Shown here: one piece after another, positions 17,922-28,602 of the stretch
How the letters are laid out: each line of letters begins with the position of its first letter
Position numbering within the stretch: position 1 is the stretch's first letter
Made by a program: the position numbers and the translations under genes
Assembly (NCBI GenBank): GCA_020726105.1
Contig: DYTF01000002.1
Location: forward strand, 1 to 33,244
DNA length: 33,244 nucleotides
Direction of reading: 5' to 3'
Source of the DNA: Sulfurovum sp.
Lineage (GTDB): Bacteria > Campylobacterota > Campylobacteria > Campylobacterales > Sulfurovaceae
The notes under the pieces: generated by a model
The model's input: the letters and a program-made list of their open reading frames with translations, nothing else
Database searches by the model: none
Told to the model about the DNA's origin: nothing

Positions 17922-18233
17922 TTATTGTGGTCCAGTTTGTACAGAGCTGATTTGCTCTATAAATTGTTCAATAAAAAAGGTAATAAGGTTCGCCAAATCC
18001 TCAGGTGTTTTACTCAGATAGTTGTGTTTAATCAGTATCTTTTGTTCTTGAATATGCGTCTCATTGATAGCATATTTGAGTAAGACATAAGGGGCCAAAG
18101 TGTGTGTGTCGTGCATGTCTATTTTTTCTATATTTTCAGGGATATAGTAGTCAATATCAATATCTGGATCCACTAGGACATTATTGACTAATTCTATTAC
18201 TTTTTCTAATTTTGTTTTGAGTTCTTGTTGCAT
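17922..18233 (-). CDS. Small acidic protein of unknown function, paralog of the next ORF
   Basis: MQQELKTKLEKVIELVNNVLVDPDIDIDYYIPE... aligns along its whole length with the ORF at 18306-18608; RBS-like AAAGGAAAAT upstream. Confidence 0.65.
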   Translation of the reverse strand: MQQELKTKLEKVIELVNNVLVDPDIDIDYYIPENIEKIDMHDTHTLAPYVLLKYAINETHIQEQKILIKHNYLSKTPEDLANLITFFIEQFIEQISSVQTGPQ

Positions 18234-18305
18234 GGTATTTTCCTTTTGTATTATTTCAGTTAAAGCATCACTCTTTTGTTGAAAAACAGAAGAGTTGCTT
18301 CGTTT

Positions 18306-18608
18306 TTATCCCATCTGCACAGAGTCAATTTCAGACTTGAATTGCTCTACAGAGAAAGTAACCAAATCGGCAATTTTTTCAGCCGTATAGTCAAGATAGG
18401 TTTTTCCTAAGCGAATTTTACGCGTAGGCTTATTGTACTCACTGATAACATATTTGACTAAGATATATGGATCTCCATTTATATCACAACTGTCAGTTGT
18501 CGTTGCTATTTCAGGTATGCAGTATTCAATATCTATATCGGGATCTGTCATCATGTTGTTAATAAGTAAAACTACTTTATCTAGTTTTTGTTTCAGTTCT
18601 TTTTCCAT
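18306..18608 (-). CDS. Small acidic protein of unknown function, paralog of the preceding ORF
   Basis: MEKELKQKLDKVVLLINNMMTDPDIDIEYCIPE...; shared ELKxKLxKV, DPDIDIxYxIPE, PYxLxKYxIxE, EQFxxxIxSVQ. Confidence 0.65.
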   Translation of the reverse strand: MEKELKQKLDKVVLLINNMMTDPDIDIEYCIPEIATTTDSCDINGDPYILVKYVISEYNKPTRKIRLGKTYLDYTAEKIADLVTFSVEQFKSEIDSVQMG

Positions 18609-18725
18609 TCTTTTTCCTCTTTGCAGATAAATTATTACTTGACATCATAGGATGCAAGCATGAAGTGTGTAGCTTCATTACACATTGTATCAAAAAAAAT
18701 ATAAAGTGTGGCAAACCAAAGTGTG

Positions 18726-19670
18726 CTATTGAACTTTTTTGACATTTTGGCGATGGGTATCGAAGCTGTCGGTGAAATCATGTGTTCCTTGCGCATTTTT
18801 CATAAAATACAGATACTCTGTTTTGGCAGGTTTCATGGCAGCCTTGAGTGCTTCAAAGCTGACTGCACCGATGGGTGAAGGAGGTAAGCCTTTGTATTTG
18901 TAAGTGTTAAAACGGCTGCTGTCATTGCGGATGCGTTCAGGGGTTATCTTCTCGTGTGAGTAGATACCGTAATTGAGAGTACCGTCCATTTGAAGCGCCA
19001 TTTTTTTGCTAAGACGGTTGTAGATGACGGAGGAGACCAAAGGCATTTCTTGTGTGCTGGCTGCTTCTTTTTGGACGATGGAAGCAACAATGAGAATATC
19101 GAGCCATCTTTTTTCTTCGTAGTGTCCATACACTTTTTTAGAAATTGCTTCATATTTTTTAGTAGATGCATCTAAGAGGAAAAGAATGAGGTGTTTTTCG
19201 CCGATGCCATAAGGGACAAAATAGGTGTCAGCATAGATGCCTGCTTCAGGATAAGGTGAAAATTCATTGTAGTAAGTTTGAAGTGTGGTTTTGTCAAGAT
19301 TGAGCCGTTGGGCTACGGTTGCTAAAAAAAGTTCGCTGGTTTCTCCTGGTATCAGAGTGAGGGACTCCATCTTGGCTTTAGCTGTTGCAAGTTTATGCAG
19401 AAAATCAATGCGGTTTAGTTTGGTCGCACCGATGTCTACCCAACCACTTTGAGGATTGCCTAGAAATGCTAAGATGTAAGTGTCTAAGAGGCTTAGTGCG
19501 TAACCGTTTTGTGCCAACTGTGTTATAATGTGTGAAATAGAACCTTGTGGCACCAAAAGCGTACGCGTTGTTTGAATGGGTAGGGTGGTGTAAAAGGCAA
19601 ATGCGATGATTAAAGTGAGTACGATGTTTTTTATCCATAATATAGGGGCTATGATACGCACAATACTCAT
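18726..19670 (-). CDS. mltG: Endolytic murein transglycosylase MltG (YceG-like)
   Basis: LIPGE, EAGIYADTYFVPYG, ILIVASIVQKEA, VSSVIYNRLSKKMALQMDGTLNYGI, SRFNTYKYKGLPPSPIGAVSFEALKAAMKPA. Start set at the internal MSIVRII; ORF open to 19721. Confidence 0.9.
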   Translation of the reverse strand: MSIVRIIAPILWIKNIVLTLIIAFAFYTTLPIQTTRTLLVPQGSISHIITQLAQNGYALSLLDTYILAFLGNPQSGWVDIGATKLNRIDFLHKLATAKAKMESLTLIPGETSELFLATVAQRLNLDKTTLQTYYNEFSPYPEAGIYADTYFVPYGIGEKHLILFLLDASTKKYEAISKKVYGHYEEKRWLDILIVASIVQKEAASTQEMPLVSSVIYNRLSKKMALQMDGTLNYGIYSHEKITPERIRNDSSRFNTYKYKGLPPSPIGAVSFEALKAAMKPAKTEYLYFMKNAQGTHDFTDSFDTHRQNVKKVQ

Positions 19671-22164
19671 AATTTTTGTCGTCCTTTGTCTTTCGGTTTT
19701 TATTTGGCTTAAGATAGGCATCAGACTCGATACATTCTCGGCGTCTGGTTATACGGTTAATGGATTATACATTAAACTGGGTAAGAAGCTTGTGGTTAGA
19801 GGTGAGAAAATAGTGCTTCCAAAGCAAAGTACATCACCCTCGTTTGATACTTTTGATGAGACTTTTGATGACATAAAACACTTGTTTACATTTTTTGAGT
19901 ACATTGAGTTGGAAAACATCCACTTTGAAAATGATACACTGAAACTTATTTTTGCCGATGATGTGCTTTATGTTACCAGTAACGAGTATGAAATCGCTGG
20001 AAATATCCACAGAAAAGGTAAGCTATTTGAAGCCGAAATTCCATTACTGTATGTTAAGAAAGAGGATATGCGTATCTCGGGAAGGCTTGAGTATGATTTT
20101 CAAACAGACAGTCTGACGACAGAGGGTGATTTTGATGGGTTTTCTATCAAAGGAAGATTTTCTGCGAAGAAGAAAAATGATACCGTTAATTTTAGACTTG
20201 AAAGTGATACTTTTACGGATTTGCATCCTTTGGTTGCCAAAATAGGTCTTAGAGATACGGTAAAGGTTTGGGTTTTAGACAGAGTCAAAGCCCAAAACTG
20301 TAAGCTACTCGAACTCAGTGGAAGCGCTAAAATCGAAAATAAAAGGTTTATCTTACAAGAGCAGAGTCTTAAAGCAAAAGCACTGTTCAATGACTGCAAA
20401 ATCCATTTTAAAGAGCGTATACAGCCCGCTATAGCAGAGAGTTTCACTGTCTCTTACGGAAATAATACACTGCTCTTTGATTTTGAAAAACCCACATATG
20501 ACAGCAGAAACCTCGAAGGAAGTACCGCCTCTATCTTTAATGTGAATGATAAAAATGCAACTTTAAAGCTTGACCTTGCGTTTGATACGGCTTTTGATGC
20601 AGGTCTTCAAACGCTCATAAAAGCCTATAGGCTACAGATACCTATTGTCCAAAAAGGCGGAACGATGGATGCGCATTTTATAGCCAATCTGGGACTCAAC
20701 GATGGTAAAGAAGCATTTTTGGTTGATGTTAACCTTACTAAGGGTGAGGTGGAGATACATGGCATCACGCTTCCTTTGCAAAAAGGCACGCTTCATTATG
20801 AAAAAGGCACGATTCGCTTAGAAGATATGACCTTAAAAGATGAGGCGTATGAGGCAAATATTGAGGGTACTGTTTATTTAGCAAAACAAAAAGCTGATTT
20901 GACGGTCAAAGCAAAACGAATTGACATAGAGGCTAAAGGCGAGAAGTTTTTTTCTTTACATGATGAAAACTTCCCTGTGTTACTTGAATACAAGCAGGAT
21001 ATCTCCTTGTCGTTTCCTTCATTTAAAACAACCATTGTGCAAACACAAGATCAAACGCAGATAGATGTTTCTGATATGAGCGCGCTTAAGCCCTATCTTT
21101 CTTCTTCGTCACCTTTTTCAGAAGGAGGCAGCATTACTCTCAAAACAAAAAACTTTAAAACATTTAGTTTTGAGGGTGTTATCAAGCGTTCTGAGTGTAT
21201 CTTATATGAAAATGAAGACACATGTGAGGCAAGTATTCCATTTTTGGCAACACTTACACCTTCAGATTTTGATTTTGATGCACTGGGGGGACGCATTCAC
21301 TACAGTGAGTCGCAAGCGCGCCTCAAACTACAAGACATTAACATAGACCTTGAAAAGCTATTGACACAAGAATCAAAAAAGCGTACAAAAGAAGGACAAC
21401 AACTTTCAATTTCAGGCAAAAATAGCCATTTGAGATATGGAAATCATGCATTGCTTACAGATAGTTATAGTATAGAATTGAAAAAAAATGCTGATATAGC
21501 GTTTTTGGGTAGTGCTGAGGGTGACGGTATAAGATTTTCTAAAAAAAATCAAATGATTGCTTGGCAAGCGTTGCGCATCAAAGATAAAGTGCTTCACAAA
21601 CTCTTAAACTTTAAAGGTCTTCAAGGAGGGCGATACACTTTTAGCGGTGAAGGTGAGTTAGACAAAACAATAAAAGGAGAAATCATTGTCGAGGGAGGTG
21701 CGATGAAAGACTTCAAGGCATACAACAACACACTTGCACTCATCAATACACTTCCTGAACTTGCATTGTTAAATGACCCTGGGTTTTCACAAAAAGGGTT
21801 TGTGATTGATGAAGGTGTTGCGCAGTATCGTATTATTGAGAAAAAACAGATTGTTTTTGATTCGATTTATGTCAAGGGGGCTGCTACAACGATTGAAGGA
21901 AGAGGGGAGATTGATTTAGAAAAAAGAACACTTTCTATTGATTTGGCTATTCATGTTGCGCGTAATTTAGGAAAATTGATAGGTAGCTTACCCCTTGTTG
22001 GCTACATTGTGATGGGTGAGAATAAAAGTGCCACAATCGGATTAAAAATTACAGGTGATTTAGACAAACCTATCGTCAAGACTTCTGCAGTTCAAGAGAT
22101 ATTTACCCTACCACTTGACATCATCAAAAGAACACTTGAGACACCCGCAAGGCTCATACAATAA
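19606..22164 (+). CDS. AsmA-like/DUF3971 (YhdP-like) envelope protein
   Basis: N-terminal TM (MIRTILIIFVVLCLSVFIWLKIG), long beta-rich repeats, C-terminal AsmA-like IVEGGAMKDFKAYNNTLALINTLPELALLNDPGFSQKGFVIDEG...LVGYIVMGENKSATIGLKITGDLDKP. Confidence 0.75.
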   Translation: MIKVSTMFFIHNIGAMIRTILIIFVVLCLSVFIWLKIGIRLDTFSASGYTVNGLYIKLGKKLVVRGEKIVLPKQSTSPSFDTFDETFDDIKHLFTFFEYIELENIHFENDTLKLIFADDVLYVTSNEYEIAGNIHRKGKLFEAEIPLLYVKKEDMRISGRLEYDFQTDSLTTEGDFDGFSIKGRFSAKKKNDTVNFRLESDTFTDLHPLVAKIGLRDTVKVWVLDRVKAQNCKLLELSGSAKIENKRFILQEQSLKAKALFNDCKIHFKERIQPAIAESFTVSYGNNTLLFDFEKPTYDSRNLEGSTASIFNVNDKNATLKLDLAFDTAFDAGLQTLIKAYRLQIPIVQKGGTMDAHFIANLGLNDGKEAFLVDVNLTKGEVEIHGITLPLQKGTLHYEKGTIRLEDMTLKDEAYEANIEGTVYLAKQKADLTVKAKRIDIEAKGEKFFSLHDENFPVLLEYKQDISLSFPSFKTTIVQTQDQTQIDVSDMSALKPYLSSSSPFSEGGSITLKTKNFKTFSFEGVIKRSECILYENEDTCEASIPFLATLTPSDFDFDALGGRIHYSESQARLKLQDINIDLEKLLTQESKKRTKEGQQLSISGKNSHLRYGNHALLTDSYSIELKKNADIAFLGSAEGDGIRFSKKNQMIAWQALRIKDKVLHKLLNFKGLQGGRYTFSGEGELDKTIKGEIIVEGGAMKDFKAYNNTLALINTLPELALLNDPGFSQKGFVIDEGVAQYRIIEKKQIVFDSIYVKGAATTIEGRGEIDLEKRTLSIDLAIHVARNLGKLIGSLPLVGYIVMGENKSATIGLKITGDLDKPIVKTSAVQEIFTLPLDIIKRTLETPARLIQ

Positions 22165-22177
22165 TAAACACTACTTT

Positions 22178-23992
22178 TTAGCGTAAAGCATTGCGTATGC
22201 GACGATCTTTGATGTGAAGATCAAGCTGCGGGTGAGGCATCGCGATACCGTGAGTGGTGAGTGTGTCGTAAATGAGTATCAAAAGATTGGATTTAGTGGA
22301 GGGTCGTATCCCTTCTATCCACACAAGAAGTTCAAGCTCCATAAAACTATCACCCACACCACTCATCCATACAGCTGGTTTTCTCATCCTGACATTTCGA
22401 AGTAAAGGAATTTTACTTGCCATTACCGCATCAAGTATAAGTGCTTGTATTTTTTTGACATCACTGCCATAAGGCACTTTAAAAGGGACATAAATTCTTC
22501 TTATGCGGTCTTCAAATGTGAGATTCACCACCTGTCCATCTATGAGGTCACTGTTAGGAACAAGGATATGAATATTGTCTATGGTTCGGATGACGGTTGC
22601 CCTGAAACCTATGTCCATAACCTTGCCTGTCAGTGTCTCTTTGATGCGGATATAGTCTCCTAGTTTAATATAGTTTTCACTCAAAAGTACCATGCCCGAT
22701 ATGATGCTTGAGACTAAACTTCTTAAGGCAAAACCCACACCAATGGAAAGCGCACCTGCGAGTACAGCAAGGTTGGTAACACTTAATCCTATGGTACTCA
22801 TCGCAACGATAAAAGTAATAAAAAAGATAAGCGTTGCACCGATGTTTGCGATGATTTTAATCGATGTTGTGCTCATGTCTTTGCGTCGTTTATGTAGCTT
22901 AGTGAAGAGTTTAAAGTAGATTTTTGCTACGACAAATCCAAGAATTAAAATACCAAGAAGCTTAAATATACTCAGAAAACTAATAGGCGTTTCGTCTAAA
23001 ACCAAAAATGGTTTACTAATATACCCGTAAAAATTGTCATAAACAGCGTGAAGATTTTCTTGGATGGTGAGATAGTTATAGTTTATTGCATTGTCACTTG
23101 ATTTGGTTAGGCTTTCAAGCTCTATCTGTTTTGCTTCATACAAGGTGCGCTCTATGCTTAGTTGCTCAACCGTTTCTCTCAAGGCTTTGCGTTGCGCAAG
23201 CGCAAGCCGTAAATCGTTTTTTTGATAATAACCTAAAGTTAAAAGCAATCTTTTGTCTGAAAGAATAATCAGTGCTTTGTTGTGCGCCAATTCCAATTCA
23301 CTGAGTTTGCTTGCTAATTTTTTTGAGATATTTTCTTGAGAGAGTAGCTCTCTCTCTTTGGCGAGGTTAGCGGCGACTCGTTTTTTATTGAGTTGGTTTA
23401 TTTCTTTTTGCTCTTTCGTTAAGGCAATTTCATACTCACTCAAATCAAATTTCACACGAGAGAGCACCAAACTAAGTAGTTTTTCTCCTTCTGTGATGAA
23501 TTGTTGATAATTTTGAGTGGAGATTTTCTCATAGCGTTGTTTGAGTTTATAATAGGCAAATTGCAACTGGTAAAGTAAAAGATTTTCATGCTGAAGATCC
23601 GAAATACCCTCGATACGCTTTTTTAAGTATGAAAGTTTTTCTTGAATAAATGCTTGGTTTTGTTCAAGTTTTATTTTTTGCTCAAGCGTAGATGAGACGG
23701 TGTTAAAAAGTTCAATATATTCAACATCTTTAATACTTTCTTTGTCTACAATATCAGCATCAAGTATTTCTGTAGGCGGTTTTTTTACGACCATGGTACG
23801 AAGTTTTTCCAAAAGGTTTTTTTCGCTTTTTAGTCGCTCCGTATCCTCATCGTCCAGAGGCGTATCATTCGATATTTTTTCCAATAATTGATTATAGTAA
23901 ACAAGTGTATCGCCTTCTTGATACAGTCTGCTATCTATCTGCACAGCCCAAACACTCAGACTCAAACCAAGAAAAATGCTTAATAGTTTCAC
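22178..23992 (-). CDS. MscS-family mechanosensitive channel with signal peptide and coiled-coil N-terminal domain
   Basis: MscS TM3/beta domain: LAVLAGALSIGVGFALRSLVSSIISGMVLLSENYIKLGDYIRIKETLTGKVMDIGFRATVIRTIDNIHILVPNSDLID; N-terminal signal sequence and charged helices. Confidence 0.9.
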   Translation of the reverse strand: MKLLSIFLGLSLSVWAVQIDSRLYQEGDTLVYYNQLLEKISNDTPLDDEDTERLKSEKNLLEKLRTMVVKKPPTEILDADIVDKESIKDVEYIELFNTVSSTLEQKIKLEQNQAFIQEKLSYLKKRIEGISDLQHENLLLYQLQFAYYKLKQRYEKISTQNYQQFITEGEKLLSLVLSRVKFDLSEYEIALTKEQKEINQLNKKRVAANLAKERELLSQENISKKLASKLSELELAHNKALIILSDKRLLLTLGYYQKNDLRLALAQRKALRETVEQLSIERTLYEAKQIELESLTKSSDNAINYNYLTIQENLHAVYDNFYGYISKPFLVLDETPISFLSIFKLLGILILGFVVAKIYFKLFTKLHKRRKDMSTTSIKIIANIGATLIFFITFIVAMSTIGLSVTNLAVLAGALSIGVGFALRSLVSSIISGMVLLSENYIKLGDYIRIKETLTGKVMDIGFRATVIRTIDNIHILVPNSDLIDGQVVNLTFEDRIRRIYVPFKVPYGSDVKKIQALILDAVMASKIPLLRNVRMRKPAVWMSGVGDSFMELELLVWIEGIRPSTKSNLLILIYDTLTTHGIAMPHPQLDLHIKDRRIRNALR

Positions 23993-24046
23993 TTTCGTCC
24001 TTATAAAAGAGATATCGTCATGATGGCTTTGCGTATCATATCACGA

Positions 24047-25282
24047 TTATTCATTTCTTAAAACAGTCAGTGGATCTGTTTGTGCTGCTTTTTTTGCAGG
24101 ATACAGTGACGAAAAAAAGATAATAATACTTGTACCGATGAGTATAAAACCAAAATCCTGAAACATCAAATCAACAGGAAGCTTACTTGTACCGTATACA
24201 TCTTCGGGCATGGTGATGATGTCAAATGTTTTCAAAGCCCAAATTCCAACCCCACCCAACAGTGAACCTGCAACAATCCCTAAGCCACCGATAATCAGTC
24301 CAAGTCTAAAAAAGATAGTGCGTATCTCTTTTGTTGTAGCGCCCAAAGTACGCAAAAGGGCTATCTCACTTCTTCTACTCATCACAGTCATCAGTAAAGA
24401 AGAGATGATGTTGAGTGATGCTACTAAGATGATAAGAAGCAGAACGAGGAAGAGTGCTTTTTTTTCCATCTCCATCGCCGCAAAGAAATTTCCATTTTGT
24501 TGCCACCAGCCCTCTATGATAACACTTTTGGGCAACATTTTTTTAATGGCTTCGATTTCATCTAAAGGGTTTTCGGTATAAATATGTAAACCATCATAGC
24601 TACCTTTTTTGCGCTTGAGGAGTTTTTCGAAAGCCTCAAGTGAGGTATACATGATGGCTTTATCGTATGCTTTAAGTCCTGATTTGAAGATGCCATTCAC
24701 ACTAAAGCGTTTTTGTAGCGGCATTGTGCCAAAGCCTATTGCTTGTTGCTCGGAGAAATAAATCGTGACCTTGTCTCCCGTGAGGGCATTCATCTCATAA
24801 GCAAGACCTTCACCAATAACCACAGCAAATGGATGTGGCATCTCTTTTCTGGCTTCTTTGAAGATAGGATTGATGGCAGCTTCTTTGTCAAAATCCACCC
24901 CATAGACTAAAGAGCCTTGTACTGCACCGTCGTTTTTGGTGATGACCTGTGTGGTATAGTAGGGACTAAGCTGTAGTTTGGGAAATTTATGAATCAAACG
25001 ACTGAGTAGTTCTTCACCCAGTGCATTTTCTTCAAGTGGTAAGATGGTAAGCGGATAGTTCATCACAAAAAGTTTTTTACTGAACTCTTTTTGTGTCCCA
25101 TTCATGATGCCCATGGCTATCATCAGTACCATTACACCAGCAGTTATACCTAAAAAAGCCAGCAAAGCGGAGACAAAGATAAAAGGGTTTTCTTTGTCAT
25201 ATTTGAGATAGTGTCTGATGATGTGCCTAATGAATTTTTTATTAGGCTTAATGGAGGATTGGTGTTGGGTATCTGCTTGCAT
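24047..25282 (-). CDS. Lipoprotein-releasing ABC transporter permease (LolC/LolE-type)
   Basis: MacB/FtsX-type permease: FIFVSALLAFLGITAGVMVLMIAMGIMNGTQKEF...NIISSLLMTVMSRRSEIALLRTLGATTKEI...SLYPAKKAAQTDPLTVLRNE; next to secA and lolA. Confidence 0.85.
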   Translation of the reverse strand: MQADTQHQSSIKPNKKFIRHIIRHYLKYDKENPFIFVSALLAFLGITAGVMVLMIAMGIMNGTQKEFSKKLFVMNYPLTILPLEENALGEELLSRLIHKFPKLQLSPYYTTQVITKNDGAVQGSLVYGVDFDKEAAINPIFKEARKEMPHPFAVVIGEGLAYEMNALTGDKVTIYFSEQQAIGFGTMPLQKRFSVNGIFKSGLKAYDKAIMYTSLEAFEKLLKRKKGSYDGLHIYTENPLDEIEAIKKMLPKSVIIEGWWQQNGNFFAAMEMEKKALFLVLLLIILVASLNIISSLLMTVMSRRSEIALLRTLGATTKEIRTIFFRLGLIIGGLGIVAGSLLGGVGIWALKTFDIITMPEDVYGTSKLPVDLMFQDFGFILIGTSIIIFFSSLYPAKKAAQTDPLTVLRNE

Positions 25283-25285
25283 TAT

Positions 25286-27907
25286 TTAAGCCAATAAACC
25301 TTTTTTTGGCCCACTTTGTCCGCAACAACTTTTGTATTTTTTGCCAGAACCACAAGAGCATAAATCATTTCGTCTTGGCTTCTTTCCACTTACAGGTACG
25401 GTATGATTTTTTTTGTCCATCACATCGGTACTCAGCCTCACATCAGAGGTACTACTTTCAAGTTCTTCTCTTATGTGTTCTATAGCGACTTCTTCTTCTT
25501 CGCGGGAGCTAAAGTTAAATTGTACCAACTGAAGCACTTTAACCGCTTCGAGCTTGATGCGAACCACAAGGTCGGTAAAGAGTTTGTAGCTCTCTTGTTT
25601 GTACTCTGTGAGTGGGTCTTTTTGGTTGTATCCTCTGAGTCCGATACCTGTTTTGAGTACATCCATTTCATAAAGATGGTCTCTCCATTGTGGGTCAAGT
25701 ACTTGGAGATAGAGGATGCATTCTGCTTCATGTCTTTGTTCTGAGTCAAGTTGGGACATTTTTGTCTCATAAAGCGTTTCCATCATTTCTGTAATCATAG
25801 CAGCGATTTCGTCTGCTTCTTTTTCTTGAAATTCCTCACCCTTAAGCTCAATATGAAGCTCTTCTTTTAAGAGCGCAAGCAATCTGTCAATATCATAATC
25901 TTCTCTTGACATCCCTGCTAAAATTTCTGATTCTGCTAAAAGATACGCGACATACTCAGCACGGTTTTCTTTGAGTTTGCTTGCCATGTCAAAAGACGGG
26001 TCAAGGAGTTGATTTCTAAACGCATAGATAGCCTTTCTTTGATGATTGGCTACATCGTCATACTCTAAGACATGTTTTCGTGATTCATAATGTTGGTTTT
26101 CCACTTTTTTCTGTGCTTTTTCAACTGAACGGGTGACCAATTTAGAGTCGATAAATTCACCTTCTTCAACACCGAGTCTATTCATGATGTTTCTGATTTT
26201 CTCTCCGCCAAAGATACGAAGTAGATTGTCATCCAGACTTAAAAAAAACTGGCTCTCACCTGGATCACCTTGACGACCTGAACGCCCTCTAAGTTGATTG
26301 TCAATTCGCCTACTTTCGTGACGCTCTGTACCCAAAATCATCAGCCCACCCAGACTTCTCACCTCGTCATTTATCTTAATGTCCACGCCACGCCCTGCCA
26401 TGTTTGTAGCGACCGTTACGGCTGCTTTTTGACCTGCATTGACGATGATTTCTGCTTCTTGAGCATGGTTTTTTGCATTGAGGATGTTGTGGGCGATTTT
26501 CTCTTTTTTGAGTCTTTCGTGTATCATTTCTGATTTTTCGATGGAGGCTGTACCGATGAGAACAGGCTGTCCTTTTTGGTGTAGTTCTTTGACTCTTCTG
26601 ACTACTGCATCCATTTTTTCGCGTTCTGTGTTGTAGATAAGGTCATTTTTGTCGATTCTTGCTACGGCAAGATTGGTTGGTATGGAGATAACATCAAGGT
26701 TGTAGATTTGTGAAAACTCTGTCGCTTCTGTTTGCGCTGTACCCGTCATGCCCGCGAGTTTTTTGTAGAGCCTAAAGTAGTTTTGGTAGGTAATCTCTGC
26801 CAGCGTTTGTGACTCTTCTTGTATCTCAACACTTTCTTTGGCTTCAAGAGCTTGGTGTAGCCCTTCAGAGTAACGCCGCCCTTCTGAGAGTCTGCCTGTA
26901 AACTCATCTACGATGATAATCTCATCATCTTGCACCACATAATCGACATCTTTTACAAAGATATAGTGTGCCTTGAGAGCTTGGTCGAGGTGGTGAGAGA
27001 GGGCTGCATTTTCAAGATTGTAGAGGTTTTCTACTTCAAAGAGGTCTTGTGCTTTTTGAAGTCCATCTTCTGTCATGACAATCGTTCGGTTTTTTTCATC
27101 AACAATAAAATCACCCGTAGTTTGTTCAGGCTCACCTGGTTTTGTTGCTAATTTCTCTCCGCGTATCATCTGTTTGGCTATATCATCAGCTTGTGCATAA
27201 TGTGAATAATCCCGTTTTGCAGGCCCTGAGATAATGAGTGGTGTACGCGCCTCATCGATGAGAATAGAGTCCACTTCATCCACGATAGCATAGTGGTGTT
27301 CTCGTTGTACTTTTTCTTCAGCGCGCACTTTCATGTTGTCGCGAAGGTAGTCAAAGCCGTATTCGTTGTTTGTTCCGTAAGTAATATCGCAAGCATACTG
27401 CGCTTTTCGCTCTTCTTCATGGTGGATACCTGAGATGATACATCCCACACTGTAACCTAAAAATTCATACAAAGGTCTCATCTCTTCAGAGTCTCTGCGT
27501 GCGAGATAGTCGTTGACCGTAACAACATGAACGCCTTTGCCACCCATGGCGTTGAGGACTACGGCGAGTGTGGCAACCAGTGTTTTGCCTTCACCTGTTT
27601 TCATCTCTGCGATGTTTCCATCGTTAAGCACCAGCCCTCCGACCATTTGCACATCATAATGTCTCATGCCTAGACTGCGTTTAGCAGCCTCTCTGGTGAT
27701 GGCAAAAGAGTCAAACAGAACTTCATCTAAACTTTTTGTACCATTTTTTACTTCAACTTTTAGTGCTTCAAATGTCGCTTTAAGTGCCACATCATCTAGT
27801 ACCTCATAGGTGCTTTCAAGTGTAGTGATGGTTTTTACTTTTTTAAGGTAGTTTTTTATAATCTTGTCGTTTTGGGTGCCAAAAAGTTTAAGTACGCTTT
27901 TTATCAT
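25286..27907 (-). CDS. secA: Preprotein translocase subunit SecA
   Basis: Full-length SecA motifs ([70 protein letters not shown]) and C-terminal zinc motif [19 protein letters not shown]. Confidence 0.98.
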   Translation of the reverse strand: MIKSVLKLFGTQNDKIIKNYLKKVKTITTLESTYEVLDDVALKATFEALKVEVKNGTKSLDEVLFDSFAITREAAKRSLGMRHYDVQMVGGLVLNDGNIAEMKTGEGKTLVATLAVVLNAMGGKGVHVVTVNDYLARRDSEEMRPLYEFLGYSVGCIISGIHHEEERKAQYACDITYGTNNEYGFDYLRDNMKVRAEEKVQREHHYAIVDEVDSILIDEARTPLIISGPAKRDYSHYAQADDIAKQMIRGEKLATKPGEPEQTTGDFIVDEKNRTIVMTEDGLQKAQDLFEVENLYNLENAALSHHLDQALKAHYIFVKDVDYVVQDDEIIIVDEFTGRLSEGRRYSEGLHQALEAKESVEIQEESQTLAEITYQNYFRLYKKLAGMTGTAQTEATEFSQIYNLDVISIPTNLAVARIDKNDLIYNTEREKMDAVVRRVKELHQKGQPVLIGTASIEKSEMIHERLKKEKIAHNILNAKNHAQEAEIIVNAGQKAAVTVATNMAGRGVDIKINDEVRSLGGLMILGTERHESRRIDNQLRGRSGRQGDPGESQFFLSLDDNLLRIFGGEKIRNIMNRLGVEEGEFIDSKLVTRSVEKAQKKVENQHYESRKHVLEYDDVANHQRKAIYAFRNQLLDPSFDMASKLKENRAEYVAYLLAESEILAGMSREDYDIDRLLALLKEELHIELKGEEFQEKEADEIAAMITEMMETLYETKMSQLDSEQRHEAECILYLQVLDPQWRDHLYEMDVLKTGIGLRGYNQKDPLTEYKQESYKLFTDLVVRIKLEAVKVLQLVQFNFSSREEEEVAIEHIREELESSTSDVRLSTDVMDKKNHTVPVSGKKPRRNDLCSCGSGKKYKSCCGQSGPKKGLLA

Positions 27908-28053
27908 GATACACTGAGCCTTTACATAAATTGGGGTTATTTTATCTAAATAGTGATTAATCTTCTGTTAAGGTACACGCGATGCGTATGAAATGACATC
28001 ATCGTCATACAAGTGCACTTTTGGTATAGTCTGACTTTATAAAAGGAATGGCT

Positions 28054-28575
28054 ATGAGAGTATCATTATTATTGCTATGGGTGTCGTCTGTGCTCTTTGG
28101 TGGCATTACTTTACCTGAAAACTTTCAGGCTACATTTTCCCAGAAGATTACCAATACAAAAAAAAGTGTTATCAGCTATGGCGGAGAGGTGCGTTTTTCA
28201 AATGAAACCCTCTTTAAGTGGAGTTATAAAACACCCACTCAAAAAGAGGTTTGCACGAACAGTTCAGAACTTATGGTGGTTGATCATGATTTAGAACAGG
28301 TTTCGGTTTATCTCATAGATAAGGGGATTGACATCACCAAGATACTACAAAATGCCAAACCAAAAACTGCTACTGTTTATGTAGCTGAGTATGAAAATAA
28401 ACACTACACGATACAGATAGATGCGCAAAAGCGACTTCAGGGCATTGCCTATTATGACGATTTGGACAATAAGGTGCAAATCGTATTTTCAGATATACGC
28501 TACGGTAAAGGAAGTCTGCCTGCAAATGTCATGCGATGCGATTACCCTATAGAGTATGATAAGATTGAGGGGTAG
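28054..28575 (+). CDS. lolA: Outer-membrane lipoprotein carrier protein LolA-like
   Basis: Signal peptide, LPENFQATFSQKITNTKKSVISYGGEVRFSNETLFKWSYKTPTQKEVCTNSSELMVVDHDLEQVSVY typical of LolA; adjacent to secA. Start placed at 28054 for RBS spacing. Confidence 0.85.
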   Translation: MRVSLLLLWVSSVLFGGITLPENFQATFSQKITNTKKSVISYGGEVRFSNETLFKWSYKTPTQKEVCTNSSELMVVDHDLEQVSVYLIDKGIDITKILQNAKPKTATVYVAEYENKHYTIQIDAQKRLQGIAYYDDLDNKVQIVFSDIRYGKGSLPANVMRCDYPIEYDKIEG

Positions 28576-28602
28576 AAGTCTGTGCAGGGATTGATACTCA
28601 AA

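Noticed and set aside
12117-18608. Anti-phage defence island
   Set aside because: No recognisable nuclease, restriction, CRISPR, retron or CBASS component; the context is nitrogen assimilation and housekeeping. hicAB alone does not make an island.
22178-23992. Unusual N-terminal coiled coil of the MscS-like protein
   Set aside because: Large MscS homologs with periplasmic coiled-coil domains are common in proteobacteria; not unusual enough to report.
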